From JASHPR01 sp963833885 (GTDB lineage: Bacteria > Actinomycetota > Actinomycetes > Streptosporangiales > Streptosporangiaceae), in contig CAWHZU010000036.1 in NCBI GenBank assembly GCA_963833885.1, forward strand, positions 62,001-126,000: a stretch of 64,000 nucleotides of DNA. Direction: 5' to 3'. Both the position numbers and the translations under genes were made by a program. Below the pieces are notes generated by a model that was not told the origin of the DNA, searched no databases, and was given only the letters and a program-made list of their open reading frames with translations. The number at the start of each line of letters is the position of its first letter. The stretch's first letter is position 1. This document shows, piece after piece, positions 9,336 to 17,833 of this stretch.

Positions 9336-9857
9336 CTAGCTCCAGCGCTCGAACGGCTCGTCGATGTGTTCCCCGGCCAGAAACCTTGGCAGGAGCTCAG
9401 GCAGGCGTCCTGGGTAGAAGTGCACCTGGCTGTCGATGATCTCGGGAACCGGCCACCACTGCGCGGTCACGAAGTCGTCGACTTCTTCCGGTGTCCGGCC
9501 GCCGTCCACGACCGGCGGCTGGTCCGCTGCCACTTGCGCCCGCACGACCAGCTCGTGCTGCAGCCGACGCTTGCCGCGCGAGAGCCACGTGCTGTCGCGC
9601 TGCCACGTGGGCTTGCCGACCTGAGCGGGGTCGAGGATCAGGCCGGTCTCTTCCCTGATTTCCCTGACCGCCGCGTCCAGGTAGGTCTCGCCGGGGTCGA
9701 TACCGCCGCCGGGCAGCTCCCACCATCCGTCCGGGGCCTCGTCCGGGGTGAGCACGTGGAACAGCAGCACACGCCCGCCCACGTCGGTGAGCACCACGCG
9801 CACCGCGTCGCGTTCAAGGTCGTACTGCAGTTCTTGCACACCCTCACCTCGTACCAA
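9336..9857 (-). CDS. Nudix hydrolase
   Basis: A 173-residue protein with a complete Nudix box, GGGIDPGETYLDAAVREIRE followed by ETGL (Gx5Ex7REUxEExGU), at about residues 50-72. VRVVLTDVGGRVLLFHVLTP before it is the usual first strand pair of the fold, and the box is preceded by GWWELPGG. Such enzymes hydrolyse a nucleoside diphosphate linked to another group, using Mg2+ held by the box glutamates; substrate not predictable. It is the last gene in a minus-strand series after two acetyltransferases and a nitronate monooxygenase, separated from the frameshifted GNAT gene by about 30 bases. Confidence 0.85.
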   Translation of the reverse strand: MVRGEGVQELQYDLERDAVRVVLTDVGGRVLLFHVLTPDEAPDGWWELPGGGIDPGETYLDAAVREIREETGLILDPAQVGKPTWQRDSTWLSRGKRRLQHELVVRAQVAADQPPVVDGGRTPEEVDDFVTAQWWPVPEIIDSQVHFYPGRLPELLPRFLAGEHIDEPFERWS

Positions 9858-9890
9858 AGCATCCCAGACACGCTTGAGGACGGGTTCAGG

Positions 9891-10416
9891 TCAGGGGGGC
9901 GAGAACAGCTTGGCCATGTACAGCTCGTCGACCATCCGGCCGTCCACGAACAGGCACTCGCGCGCCCGGCCTTCGACCGTGTAGCCAACCCGCTGGTACA
10001 GCGCGGCAGCCCGCTCGTTGTGCACCATGACCGTGAGCTCCAGGCGGTGGATGCCGTGCGCGGGCGCCCACAGATCCAGCTCCCGGAGCAGCCCGGATCC
10101 GACGCCGCGCCCGCTGGCCGCGGCGAGCACGGCCGATCACGACTTCCGCGGTGGCCGCGCGGCGGCGGAACCGGCCGCCCCGCGCCCCCGCGTAGCCGAT
10201 CAGCCTGCCGTCGGCCTCGGCGAGCATCACCACCGAGTTGTCGGCCGCGGCCATCGCTGCCAGGTCGGCGGCAATATCGCGTTCGTCGTCGGTGCGCTCG
10301 TCGGGTTCCAGGAGCATGAAGCTTGTCTCCAGGTCCAGGCTCCGCATGAGCGCGAGCAGCGCAGCGGCGTCTGTAGGCTCGGCCTCGCGCAGCCGGACGC
10401 CCGCCGGGACCGTCAT
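9891..10416 (-). pseudogene. GNAT acetyltransferase, one frameshift
   Basis: The first frame encodes VRLREAEPTDAAALLALMRS, NSVVMLAEADGRLIGYAG and ATAEVVIG. After an indel near 10130 the second frame continues GRGVGSGLLRELDLWAPAHG, LELTVMVHNERAAALYQRVG and ARECLFVDGRMVDELYMAKL. Both halves fit a GNAT protein of about 175 residues: RGVGSGLL is acetyl-CoA motif A and AAALYQRVGY is motif B. The closest described type is RimI/phosphinothricin-like acetyltransferases of the YhhY kind. The indel separates strand 4 from motif A, so an unrepaired product would be inactive. Confidence 0.7.
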
Positions 10417-10503
10417 GCGCGTCATCCTGTCACGCACGGGCCCGGCGCGAGCAGCGAGCCCGGCCGGGTCAGGCCACCCGGGCCAGCGCCACGTGCCGCG
10501 TCG

Positions 10504-11385
10504 TCAGCCAGTGGCTCCCGAGACAGGCGCGAACAGCTTGTCCCGTTCACCGGGCAGGTCACCGCCGTGCACCATCAGCGTTGCGCTGCCGCACGGGAGT
10601 AGACCTCGTGCCGCAGCCCAGTTCGCCAGCTCGAGATGGCCGCCGCGGATGTCGACCCGCACGGACCCGTTCTCTTCCGCGGCGACAGCGGTGATCAGCG
10701 TCCTCGCGACGGCGAGATCTGCCGCTACCAGCGGACCGATCACGAGGTCATCCTCGTTGCGCCATGCTGCCGCGAAACCGGCCAGCGCCCCCCGGCTGTC
10801 CTCGGCAACTAAGACCCGGTCGGCGAAGCCGAACAGCTCCGTCAGCACGTGCCTGCGATCCGCGCCGAATACCTTCCGGTCCAGCGCGGCCATCGGCTCG
10901 CGGTCGGATATCGAGGCGGAGCGAAGCGAGCCGGGCAGGGCAGCATGCGGCTGCGGAGCGAACCGGCCCGCGTGCCGGGTGACGGTGTCGATGCTGTGGA
11001 ATCCCATGCTTTGAAACAACGGGCGCGCGTAGCTGCTGCTGTTGGCGGCGAGATACACCACGGCCGGGCCGGCCTGCTCGAGCAGGTAACTCGTCAGCCG
11101 CCGGCCCAGTCCCCGGCGGCCGAACCGGGAGGCCGCCACCATCGTGCCGACCGCCGCGAGCTGCCGACCGTACCTGGTCAGCACCACCATCGCGGCCAGG
11201 CCCCCGGCCGGATCGTCGACGCCGTAGGCCTCGCCTACGGCGAACAGCAGCCGCAACTTGTTCCGTTCAGGCGGCCAGCCACGATCCGCCGCGAGTTCCA
11301 CGCAGGCAGCCAGGTCGGCGGCGCTCAGCCGGCGGATTGGCAGGCCCGCAGCGGCCAGGTCGAAGGACTGAAGATGCAAGACCAT
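10504..11385 (-). CDS. GNAT family acetyltransferase with C-terminal second GNAT-like domain
   Basis: 293 residues. The N-terminal GNAT unit has SRFGRRGLGRRLTSYLLEQA (RRGLGRRL, motif A) near residue 85 and YARPLFQSMGFHSIDTVTR (motif B) near 118. The rest, SDREPMAALDRKVFGADRRH to the end, matches the acetyltransf_18-type C-terminal domain that pairs with such N-terminal halves. The ATG at 11385 overlaps the TGA of the upstream nitronate monooxygenase by one base (TGATG), so the two are very likely co-translated. Function: acyl transfer to an unknown amine; the pairing with a flavin oxygenase is not a known pathway. Confidence 0.75.
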   Translation of the reverse strand: MVLHLQSFDLAAAGLPIRRLSAADLAACVELAADRGWPPERNKLRLLFAVGEAYGVDDPAGGLAAMVVLTRYGRQLAAVGTMVAASRFGRRGLGRRLTSYLLEQAGPAVVYLAANSSSYARPLFQSMGFHSIDTVTRHAGRFAPQPHAALPGSLRSASISDREPMAALDRKVFGADRRHVLTELFGFADRVLVAEDSRGALAGFAAAWRNEDDLVIGPLVAADLAVARTLITAVAAEENGSVRVDIRGGHLELANWAAARGLLPCGSATLMVHGGDLPGERDKLFAPVSGATG

Positions 11386-12404
11386 CAGCCCGGCCCTTCA
11401 CTGGCCAGGTTGGCCAGGATCGCGTCGGCCTCGGCGGCGATGCGGCGGACCAGCATGCCCGCGTGCTCGACGCTCGCCACGAGCCCGACGCTCTGGCCCG
11501 CGTACATGGCCAGCTGCTCGACGTCTCCTTCGGTGTCTGCGGTGGGCATGTCGTCGCTGTACCGGACGATTTCCCGGTTGCGGCGCTGGGCGATCACCTC
11601 GCCCTCGCCGGGCCGGTCGCCGCTGGGCGGGCAGCCAGCCTGCTCCCACGCGCTGACCGTGCCGTTGCGGAGCGTGCGGTGTGGCGCGTCCGGCCAGCCC
11701 CCGTCGAAGAGCGTTGAGTACGCGGTGTCGGTGACGGTCGCCTGGGACAGCGCGGCGCGGTAGGCGCTGTGCGTGTCCGACTCGTGCGTCAGCAGGAACC
11801 TGGTGCCGAGCATCGCGCCGCCGGCGCCCAGCGCCAGAGCCGCCGCGACGCCACGGCCGTCCGCGATCCCGCCCGCGGCCAGGACGGGCACGTCGCCGCC
11901 AACGGCGTCCACCACCGCGGGCACCAGGGCCATCGTCGCGACCTTGCCGCGAACGTGGCCCCCGGCCTCCCAGCCCTGAGCGATGATCGCGTCCGCTCCC
12001 GCGTCCACAGCCCGCCTGGCTTCCTCGACGTCGCCGACCGTGTGCAGGACAACGCCGCCTGCCGCGTGGACATCGGCGATGTACGGCAGCGGGTCACCCC
12101 AGAAGAACGAGACGATCCGCGCGCCCTCCTCCAGGCAGGCCTCGAGCCGGACGTGCTGGTCCCACTCCAGCACCAGGTTCACCGCCCATGGCCGGTCCGT
12201 GCTGGCCCGCAGGCGGCCGAGCATCTGCCTGACCTGCCGCTCGCTGCGCCAGCTCACCGCGAGCGTGCCGAGCGCGCCGGCATCGGACACCGCGGCAGCG
12301 AGCTCGACGGAGGTAGCGCTGCCAACTGGGGCCTGGATCAGCGGCAGCTCGACTCCGAGCAGCTCCCGGACCCTAGCCCGGCCGCTGCCGACATGCGGGA
12401 TCAT
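11385..12404 (-). CDS. nitronate monooxygenase family flavoprotein
   Basis: A 339-residue TIM-barrel FMN enzyme. Visible markers are PLIQAPVGSATSVELAAAVS at the start, DAIIAQGWEAGGHVRG (phosphate-binding and active-site GGH) near residue 145, VLAAGGIADGRGVAAALALG (FMN phosphate loop) and GAMLGTRFLLTHES. These are hallmarks of the NPD/2-nitropropane dioxygenase family, which oxidises alkyl nitronates such as propionate 3-nitronate. It heads the minus-strand group of four genes and is divergent from the FAD oxidase at 12601 across a 196-base intergenic space. Confidence 0.85.
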   Translation of the reverse strand: MIPHVGSGRARVRELLGVELPLIQAPVGSATSVELAAAVSDAGALGTLAVSWRSERQVRQMLGRLRASTDRPWAVNLVLEWDQHVRLEACLEEGARIVSFFWGDPLPYIADVHAAGGVVLHTVGDVEEARRAVDAGADAIIAQGWEAGGHVRGKVATMALVPAVVDAVGGDVPVLAAGGIADGRGVAAALALGAGGAMLGTRFLLTHESDTHSAYRAALSQATVTDTAYSTLFDGGWPDAPHRTLRNGTVSAWEQAGCPPSGDRPGEGEVIAQRRNREIVRYSDDMPTADTEGDVEQLAMYAGQSVGLVASVEHAGMLVRRIAAEADAILANLASEGPG

Positions 12405-12600
12405 TCAGCGCCATCCACTCGATCGATCCGGTCACTGGCTGTCACGTGGCGCGGGAGTGCTCTCAGGTTGATCACCTCCGGGGATTTGACAGTAGTACGC
12501 GCGGCACGGCTCGCGTCACGCTGGGCGGTTGGGTGCTTTGTACAGTAAGTGCGGCGATCAGCCACCCCTCAGACCCCTCTGCCGGAGGTAAGAACCGGGA

Positions 12601-13765
12601 ATGACTACGCCGAAGGCGCTGCCAGACAGGGCGCGAGTCGTGATCGTCGGTGGCGGTGTGATCGGCGTCAGCATCGCTTTCCACCTGGCCGAGGCCGGTG
12701 TCACCGACCTGCTTCTGCTCGAGGCGCACGCGCTCGGGTCGGGCTCGACCTGCAAGGCCGCTGGGGGCGTCCGCGCGCAGTTCTCCGACCGGGTGAACAT
12801 CGAACTCGGCATGCGGAGCCTGGAGGCGTTCCGGTCATTCGGCACCCGTCCCGGCGGACAGATCGATCTGCACGAGGCGGGATACCTGTTCCTGCTCGAC
12901 GACGCGGACACGGTCGCGGCCTTCGAGCAGAACATCGCGCTGCAGAACGAATTCGGCGTGCCAAGCCGACTCGTTACCCCGCAGGAAGCGGCGGAACTCT
13001 CTCCGCTGATCAGTACCGAGGGGCTGCTGGCCGCGGCCTTCTCCCCTGCCGACGGCTACTGCACACCAGAATCGGTGGTGCTCGGCTACGCGACCGCCGC
13101 GCGAGCGCTCGGCGCCCGCCTGATCACCAACACGCCGGTGACCGGTGTCACCGCGGCTGGCGCAGACGCGTTCGACGTGCGGGCCGCAGGACAGGTTGTG
13201 CGGACCGAGACGGTGATCTGCGCCGCCGGCGCCTGGTCACAGCAAATCGGCTCGTGGGTTGGCGCGTACCTGCCGGTGACGCCGCTGCGGCGGCAGATCG
13301 TGGTCACCGAGCCGATCGAGGGGCTCCCCCCGTTCCTGCCCATGACGATCGACTTTGGGACGTCGTTCTACTTCCATTCCGAGGGCCTCGGGCTGCTCGT
13401 CGGGATGTCGGATCCGGAGGAGACACCCGGTTTTCAGCTGAACCGGTCCGACGCGTGGCTGCCCACGGCTCAGCGAGGCCATGGCCCTACGCGCACCCCG
13501 GTTGTGCGACTACGGCATCGCCTCCGGCTGGGCCGGCCTCTACGAGGTGACCCCGGACCACAACGGGCTGCTTGGGGAGACGAATCCAGCCGGACGATTC
13601 ATGTACGCGACAGGGTTCTCGGGCCACGGCTTCCTGATGGCGCCGGCGGTCGGCGAGGTCATCCGGGACCTCTACCTGCTCCGCACGCCCGCTGTGGACG
13701 TGAGCCCGCTGGGTGCCGACAGATTTTCGGCTAACCGCACGCGGCCGGAACTGAACATCGTCTAA
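12601..13765 (+). pseudogene. FAD-dependent D-amino acid/sarcosine oxidase-like protein, one frameshift
   Basis: The first frame gives VVIVGGGVIGVSIAFHLAEA (Rossmann GxGxxG, residues 14-33), the GSGSTCKAAGGVRAQFS FAD loop, then a DAO-type domain to RSDAWLP. Near 13465 the frame shifts; the continuation is AMALRAPRLCDYGIASGWAG, GLYEVTPDHNGLLGE and GFSGHGFLMAPAVGEVIRDL, the C-terminal FAD-binding part. Repaired length is about 387 residues, normal for the DadA/SoxB/GlpO group that oxidises secondary or primary amines with FAD. GGAGG lies 15 bases before the ATG. As first gene of the cluster it could oxidise the amino acid or Amadori compound handled by the following genes. Confidence 0.7.
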
Positions 13766-13849
13766 CACTCGCAGCCGGACCTATCAGGTCACGATGCCGT
13801 AACAGGGCAAACCAGTCACCCACTCGACCTTGACCTGCCGTGAGGACTG

Positions 13850-13863
13850 TGAGAACGTTCTCA
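13850..13863. promoter_or_regulatory. LacI-type operator 1
   Basis: TGAGAACGTTCTCA is a perfect 14-base palindrome with the central CG that LacI-family repressors prefer. It lies 44 bases before the SIS-domain gene start at 13907. The most likely ligand is the LacI protein encoded at 19677-20765 at the end of the same cluster. Confidence 0.7.
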
Positions 13864-13875
13864 GCATCGCAATAG

Positions 13876-13887
13876 GAGATCGTTCTC
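13876..13887. promoter_or_regulatory. LacI-type operator 2
   Basis: GAGATCGTTCTC repeats the right half of operator 1 exactly (CGTTCTCA) and the left half with one change. Its centre is 25 bases from that of operator 1, so the two sites lie on about the same DNA face and could be bound cooperatively just upstream of the start codon. Confidence 0.6.
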
Positions 13888-13906
13888 ACATCGCTGTGGA
13901 GACCGC

Positions 13907-14932
13907 ATGCCCGTGACCGCGCCCGAGCTACTCCCGGCGCTGCCCGCACAGTTCAAAGCTCAGATCGAAGCCGCTGTCGAGAACGGGCCGGCGCTGGACG
14001 CCTACGTGGCCAGCCTGGAGCCCGCCAGGTTCTCCAGCGTCTTCCTCGTCGGCTGCGGCGGGTCCCTGTTCGCCTTCGCACCGCTGCGCTGTCAGCTCGA
14101 CCGGTCGCCCGTGCCGGTATTCACATTCAATTCGGACGAATTGGTTCTGCGGCGTCCGGCGCTGCTCGGGCCGGGCTCGCTGGTCATCGTCAGCAGTACG
14201 CGGGGCACCACGAAGGAGACCGCGTTGGCGGCGCGTGCCGCACGCGCATCGGGAGCGACCGTCGTCGGTATTACCCAGGACGCCGACAGCATCGTGGCGG
14301 CGGCCTGCGGGCACGTGCTGCTGCACCAGGGGATCGAGGCCAAGCAGGTAATTCTGGCCCAGCTTGGCTGGTCCTTGCTCAAGGCATTTGGCGCCGCACC
14401 GGATCCGGAATTCCGCCAGGCCACGGCCGCGCTGGCGCGATCGCCGCAGGCCTTCGCCCAGGCTCACGTTGAGTGGGATGACCAGCTTGCCGAGCTAGCC
14501 CGCGCGCTGCACCCAGAGCCGGTCATCTACGTGCTCGGGTCTGGGCCGCTCGAGGGAGCAGCCCAGATCCTGGCCATGTGCTACCTGCAGGAAATGCAGA
14601 AGCTCCACGCCGCCGCGATCAGCGCGGGCGAGTTCCTGCACGGCCCGTTTGAAGTCATCACCGAAGACGTCCCGGTCATCCTGCTCAAGGGCGATGACGC
14701 AACACGCCCGATGGCCGAGCGCGCCGAGCGCTTCCTTCGCCAGTACACGGCCAAGCTCTGGGTGCTGGACGCAGCCGCGCTCCAGCTCGACGGCATGGAC
14801 TCCGCGGACCGTCCGCTCGTCGCTGACCTGGTCCTAGGCAGCACGGTTCTCAACCGCATCGCTGAGCACTTCGCGTCGTGGACTGGCCGCCCGCTCACCA
14901 GCCGACGGTACATGTGGAAGATCGACTACTGA
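13907..14932 (+). CDS. SIS-domain sugar-amine deglycase, FrlB-like
   Basis: 341 residues with two SIS domains. FLVGCGGSLFAFAPLR (residues 47-62) and LVIVSSTRGTTKETALAARA (residues 98-117) are the phosphosugar-binding loops, and AAAISAGEFLHGPFEVI near residue 235 carries the conserved E and H region of the deglycase/isomerase branch. FrlB splits fructoselysine 6-phosphate into lysine and glucose 6-phosphate; the GlmS SIS domain is related but the glutaminase part is absent here. The next gene is a PfkB kinase that overlaps its stop by one base (TGATG), the same kinase-deglycase pairing as frlD-frlB. The amine partner of the substrate is not known. Confidence 0.75.
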   Translation: MPVTAPELLPALPAQFKAQIEAAVENGPALDAYVASLEPARFSSVFLVGCGGSLFAFAPLRCQLDRSPVPVFTFNSDELVLRRPALLGPGSLVIVSSTRGTTKETALAARAARASGATVVGITQDADSIVAAACGHVLLHQGIEAKQVILAQLGWSLLKAFGAAPDPEFRQATAALARSPQAFAQAHVEWDDQLAELARALHPEPVIYVLGSGPLEGAAQILAMCYLQEMQKLHAAAISAGEFLHGPFEVITEDVPVILLKGDDATRPMAERAERFLRQYTAKLWVLDAAALQLDGMDSADRPLVADLVLGSTVLNRIAEHFASWTGRPLTSRRYMWKIDY

Positions 14933-15807
14933 TGGATGTCATCACGATCGGTGACAACATCACCGATTGCTACGTCACGGTTGGCCAGGCCTTCCCCGGC
15001 GGGAACGCGGTGAACGTCGCCGTCGCGGTCGCTCGCTCCGGCGGGCGCAGCGGCTACGTCGGAGTCGTCGGCGACGATGCGCGTGGCCAGCTCCTCATCG
15101 ACTCACTGACTGCGGAGGAAGTCGACGTCCGGCGGCTCCGCACAGTGCCGGGCCGCACGGCCTGCTGCCAGGTCCTGCACGCGCACGGGGAACGCGTCTT
15201 CGGGCCGCTGAACCGGGGCGTCGCCATGTTTCAGCCAGCCGAGGAGGATCTTGCCTTCGCCGGCTCGGCGAGCATCGCCCACTCCACCTACTGCAGCGGG
15301 ATGGAGGACGTCCTGCCCGAGCTGGCACGTCGCGGCAGGGTCTCCTTCGACTTCAGCGACCATGTCGCGGACGGATATCCCGATGACCTGCTGCCGTTCG
15401 TGTACGTCGCGGAGTTCTCCGCGAACCAGCTGGACGACAAGGACTGCGCGGAACTCGCCCGCTGGGCTGCCGCGCGCGGGCCTTCTTACGTCCTGGTGAC
15501 CAGGGGCAGCAAGGGCGCGACGCTGTTCGACGGCGACCAGACCGTCAGCGTCAATGCCGCGACGTCCCCGGTGATCGACACGCTCGGTGCGGGCGACTCG
15601 TTCATCGGCCGGACGCTGTACGGCCTGATCCGCGCGGAGCCCGTCGAGCTGCTGCTGGAGGCGAGCGCCCGCGCAGCCGCGCAGACCTGTACTACCTGGG
15701 GGGCCTACGGACATGGGGCGCACATGTCCACCTGCTGTGGCGGTCACACAAACGCTGTTGCCGCCACACCGTTCCTAAATCCAATTCAGCACGGCCTTGA
15801 AGAATGA
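14932..15807 (+). CDS. PfkB family sugar kinase, FrlD-like
   Basis: 291 residues. The ATG at 14932 is chosen since it overlaps the upstream TGA (TGATG); a longer start would lie inside the previous gene. PGGNAVNVAVAVARSGGRSG (PfkB signature 1) is near residue 22 and DTLGAGDSFIGRTLYGL (signature 2, with the catalytic Asp in GAGDS) near residue 216. The C-terminus QTCTTWGAYGHG resembles the fructoselysine 6-kinase branch. It would phosphorylate the imported Amadori-type compound at O6 with ATP so the upstream SIS protein can split it. Length is normal for FrlD plus a 25-residue tail of no known role. Confidence 0.75.
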   Translation: MDVITIGDNITDCYVTVGQAFPGGNAVNVAVAVARSGGRSGYVGVVGDDARGQLLIDSLTAEEVDVRRLRTVPGRTACCQVLHAHGERVFGPLNRGVAMFQPAEEDLAFAGSASIAHSTYCSGMEDVLPELARRGRVSFDFSDHVADGYPDDLLPFVYVAEFSANQLDDKDCAELARWAAARGPSYVLVTRGSKGATLFDGDQTVSVNAATSPVIDTLGAGDSFIGRTLYGLIRAEPVELLLEASARAAAQTCTTWGAYGHGAHMSTCCGGHTNAVAATPFLNPIQHGLEE

Positions 15808-15817
15808 GGTGAAGAGC

Positions 15818-16789
15818 ATGCCAGGTACGACTGTCCGCAGGTCGGCTGCAGTGCGCCAGACTTGGCACGGCACGCCGCCAGTCCTGCGCGCGGTGGCGGG
15901 AGCGCTCGTGGTGGCCCTGGCGGTAGGGGTTTCTGCGTGCAGTTCGTCAAGCTCGGGGGGCACGACCGGTACCGCAGCCGCTGTGGTCGCCACCTATCCC
16001 GGCGTCAAGGAAGACGTCGCCCTGCACAACGCCGTTCCGGCCCAGTACCGCAGCGGCGGCGTAAAGGTCGCCGTGTTCAATGACTGGCCTCCGGACGAAT
16101 TCGTGGCAAATGGCCAGCTGACGGGCTGGAGCGTGGACCTGGCGCATGCCATGGCAGCCGTGCTGAACCTGAAGTTCACGTACACCCCGACGAGCTTTGA
16201 CGCCGTCCTGCCGGGGATCCAGAACGGCCGCTTCGACGCTGGATTCGCCTCCTTCGGGATCACGTCGCAGCGGCTCCAGGTGCTGAGCTTCATCCCGGAG
16301 CGAAGCGATGGCGAGACCTACGCCGGCCTCAAGAGCAGCCATATCGACATCACCTCGCTTAGTCAGCTCTGCGGGCGCAGCGTCGCGGTGCTGACCGGCG
16401 CGTTCGACTACCAGTACCTGCTGTCGGAGAGCAAGACCGTCTGCACCGGCAAGGGGAAGCCGGCGATCTCCCTCAAGCAGTTCACCACCCAGACCGAAGC
16501 CGAGCTCGCGGTCCTGTCCGGCCGGGCGCAGCTCACCGCCGGCGGCTCCGCCGACCTCGGGTACCTGGTCAAGCAGCAGCCCAAGATGCAGCTGTCGTCC
16601 CTGGTGGTCAACCCCGTCTACAACTGCATCGGCGTCCGCAAGGGCGACAAGCTGGGCACCGACCTGGCGAACGCCCTGCAGCAGCTCATCGACGACGGCG
16701 CCTATCAGAAGATCATGAAGAAGTGGGGCATTGAAGGCCTGGTGAGCAAGGGGATGCTCGCCACCCAGAGCGACCCCGATCCGCACTGA
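15818..16789 (+). CDS. amino acid ABC transporter substrate-binding lipoprotein
   Basis: 323 residues. ATG 15818 is chosen because GAGGTG sits ten bases upstream. A basic N-terminus, a hydrophobic stretch and VGVSACSS form a lipoprotein signal with lipidated Cys41, followed by a Ser/Gly-rich linker. The mature part is a family 3 (SBP_bac_3) fold: KVAVFNDWPPDEFVANGQLT, GWSVDLAHAMAAVLNLKFTY, SFDAVLPGIQNGRFDAGFAS and CIGVRKGDKLGTDLANALQQ. This family captures polar amino acids or opines outside the membrane. It lies 10 bases after the kinase, before the permease and ATPase, so the transported compound is probably the substrate of the kinase and deglycase. Confidence 0.85.
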   Translation: MPGTTVRRSAAVRQTWHGTPPVLRAVAGALVVALAVGVSACSSSSSGGTTGTAAAVVATYPGVKEDVALHNAVPAQYRSGGVKVAVFNDWPPDEFVANGQLTGWSVDLAHAMAAVLNLKFTYTPTSFDAVLPGIQNGRFDAGFASFGITSQRLQVLSFIPERSDGETYAGLKSSHIDITSLSQLCGRSVAVLTGAFDYQYLLSESKTVCTGKGKPAISLKQFTTQTEAELAVLSGRAQLTAGGSADLGYLVKQQPKMQLSSLVVNPVYNCIGVRKGDKLGTDLANALQQLIDDGAYQKIMKKWGIEGLVSKGMLATQSDPDPH

Positions 16790-16811
16790 GCGACCTGCGA
16801 TGACGAGGCGT

Positions 16812-16842
16812 GGGCGCGCAGCCGAGCGCGAATTGCGCGCCC
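16812..16842 (+). terminator. GC hairpin between binding protein and permease genes
   Basis: GGGCGCGCA and TGCGCGCCC pair as a 9-bp perfect stem around a 13-base loop. There is no following T run. Such hairpins often stabilise the binding-protein mRNA or attenuate reading into the permease, giving more binding protein than permease. Confidence 0.5.
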
Positions 16843-16873
16843 GCGCCCGCCATCGCGGGAGAAGGTGGTAGTG

Positions 16874-17833
16874 ATGCGCCCGGACCTCACCAAACCCGAT
16901 GCGGGCGGCCCGCTGCGCCAGCTCGATGCCAAGGACATCGTCAGGACGCCTAAGCCACGGCAGTGGATCGGCACGGTGATCGCGCTGCTGCTCGTGTCGA
17001 TGTTCGTGCACATGCTGGTTACCAATCCGAACCTGCAGTGGAACGTCGTCGGCCAGTACCTGTTCTCGCACGAGATCTTGTCCGGCGTGGGGCTGACGCT
17101 CGAGCTGACCCTGCTGGCCATGCTTGCCGGCTTGGCCATCGGCATCATCGTGGCGGTCATGCGGCTATCCGGAAACGTCCTGCTGCAGCGGATCAGCCTG
17201 GCCTGGATCTGGTTCTTCCGCGGGGTGCCGCCGCTGGTCCAGCTGATCTTCTGGTACAACCTCGCGTCGCTGGTGCAATCCGTCTCCGTGGGCGTGCCCT
17301 ACGGGCCGACGTTCATCCACTGGCAGACAAACAGCATGATCACCCCGTTCACGGCCGCGCTGCTGGGGTTGGCCTTCACCGAGAGCGCGTACGCCGCCGA
17401 GATGATCCGGGCCGGCATTCAGGCAGTCAACAAGGGTCAGGTCGAGGCAGCGCACTCGCTGGGCATGACCGGTGCGCAGGCCATGCGCCGGATTGTGCTG
17501 CCGCAGGCACTGCGCATCGTCATCCCGCCGATCGGCAACGACACGATCTCGATGCTGAAGTTCACCTCGCTGGTCAGCGTGCTGGCACTGCCGGACCTGC
17601 TGTACTCGGCCCAAGAGATCTACGCACGCACATACCAGACCATCCCGCTGCTGCTGGTCGCCACTATCTGGTATCTGGTCCTGACCACGATCCTCACCGT
17701 TATCGAGCACGTCATCGAGAAACGCCTGCGCCGCAGCCATGGCCGGCGCCGGGCCGGCCTGCCCACGATGCCAGGGTCACGCTGGCGGCTGATCCCAGGA
17801 TGGCAGGGACCGACTCCCAAGGCGCTGTCATGA
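16874..17833 (+). CDS. amino acid ABC transporter permease (HisM/GlnP type)
   Basis: 319 residues, about six membrane segments. The ATG at 16874 fits the GAGAAGG eight to fourteen bases upstream; a GTG at 16865 is also possible. GVGLTLELTLLAMLAGLAIG opens the permease domain, WFFRGVPPLVQLIFWYN is the family signature, and VEAAHSLGMTGAQAMRRIVL with PQALRIVIPP is the EAA loop that docks with the ATPase. A basic cytoplasmic tail of about 35 residues follows. It ends in an ATGA overlap with the ATPase gene, so the two are translated together. Confidence 0.88.
   Translation: MRPDLTKPDAGGPLRQLDAKDIVRTPKPRQWIGTVIALLLVSMFVHMLVTNPNLQWNVVGQYLFSHEILSGVGLTLELTLLAMLAGLAIGIIVAVMRLSGNVLLQRISLAWIWFFRGVPPLVQLIFWYNLASLVQSVSVGVPYGPTFIHWQTNSMITPFTAALLGLAFTESAYAAEMIRAGIQAVNKGQVEAAHSLGMTGAQAMRRIVLPQALRIVIPPIGNDTISMLKFTSLVSVLALPDLLYSAQEIYARTYQTIPLLLVATIWYLVLTTILTVIEHVIEKRLRRSHGRRRAGLPTMPGSRWRLIPGWQGPTPKALS

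Noticed and set aside
13907..14932. Call as GlmS (glucosamine-6-phosphate synthase)
   Set aside because: No N-terminal glutaminase domain and the neighbouring PfkB kinase favour an FrlB-like deglycase.
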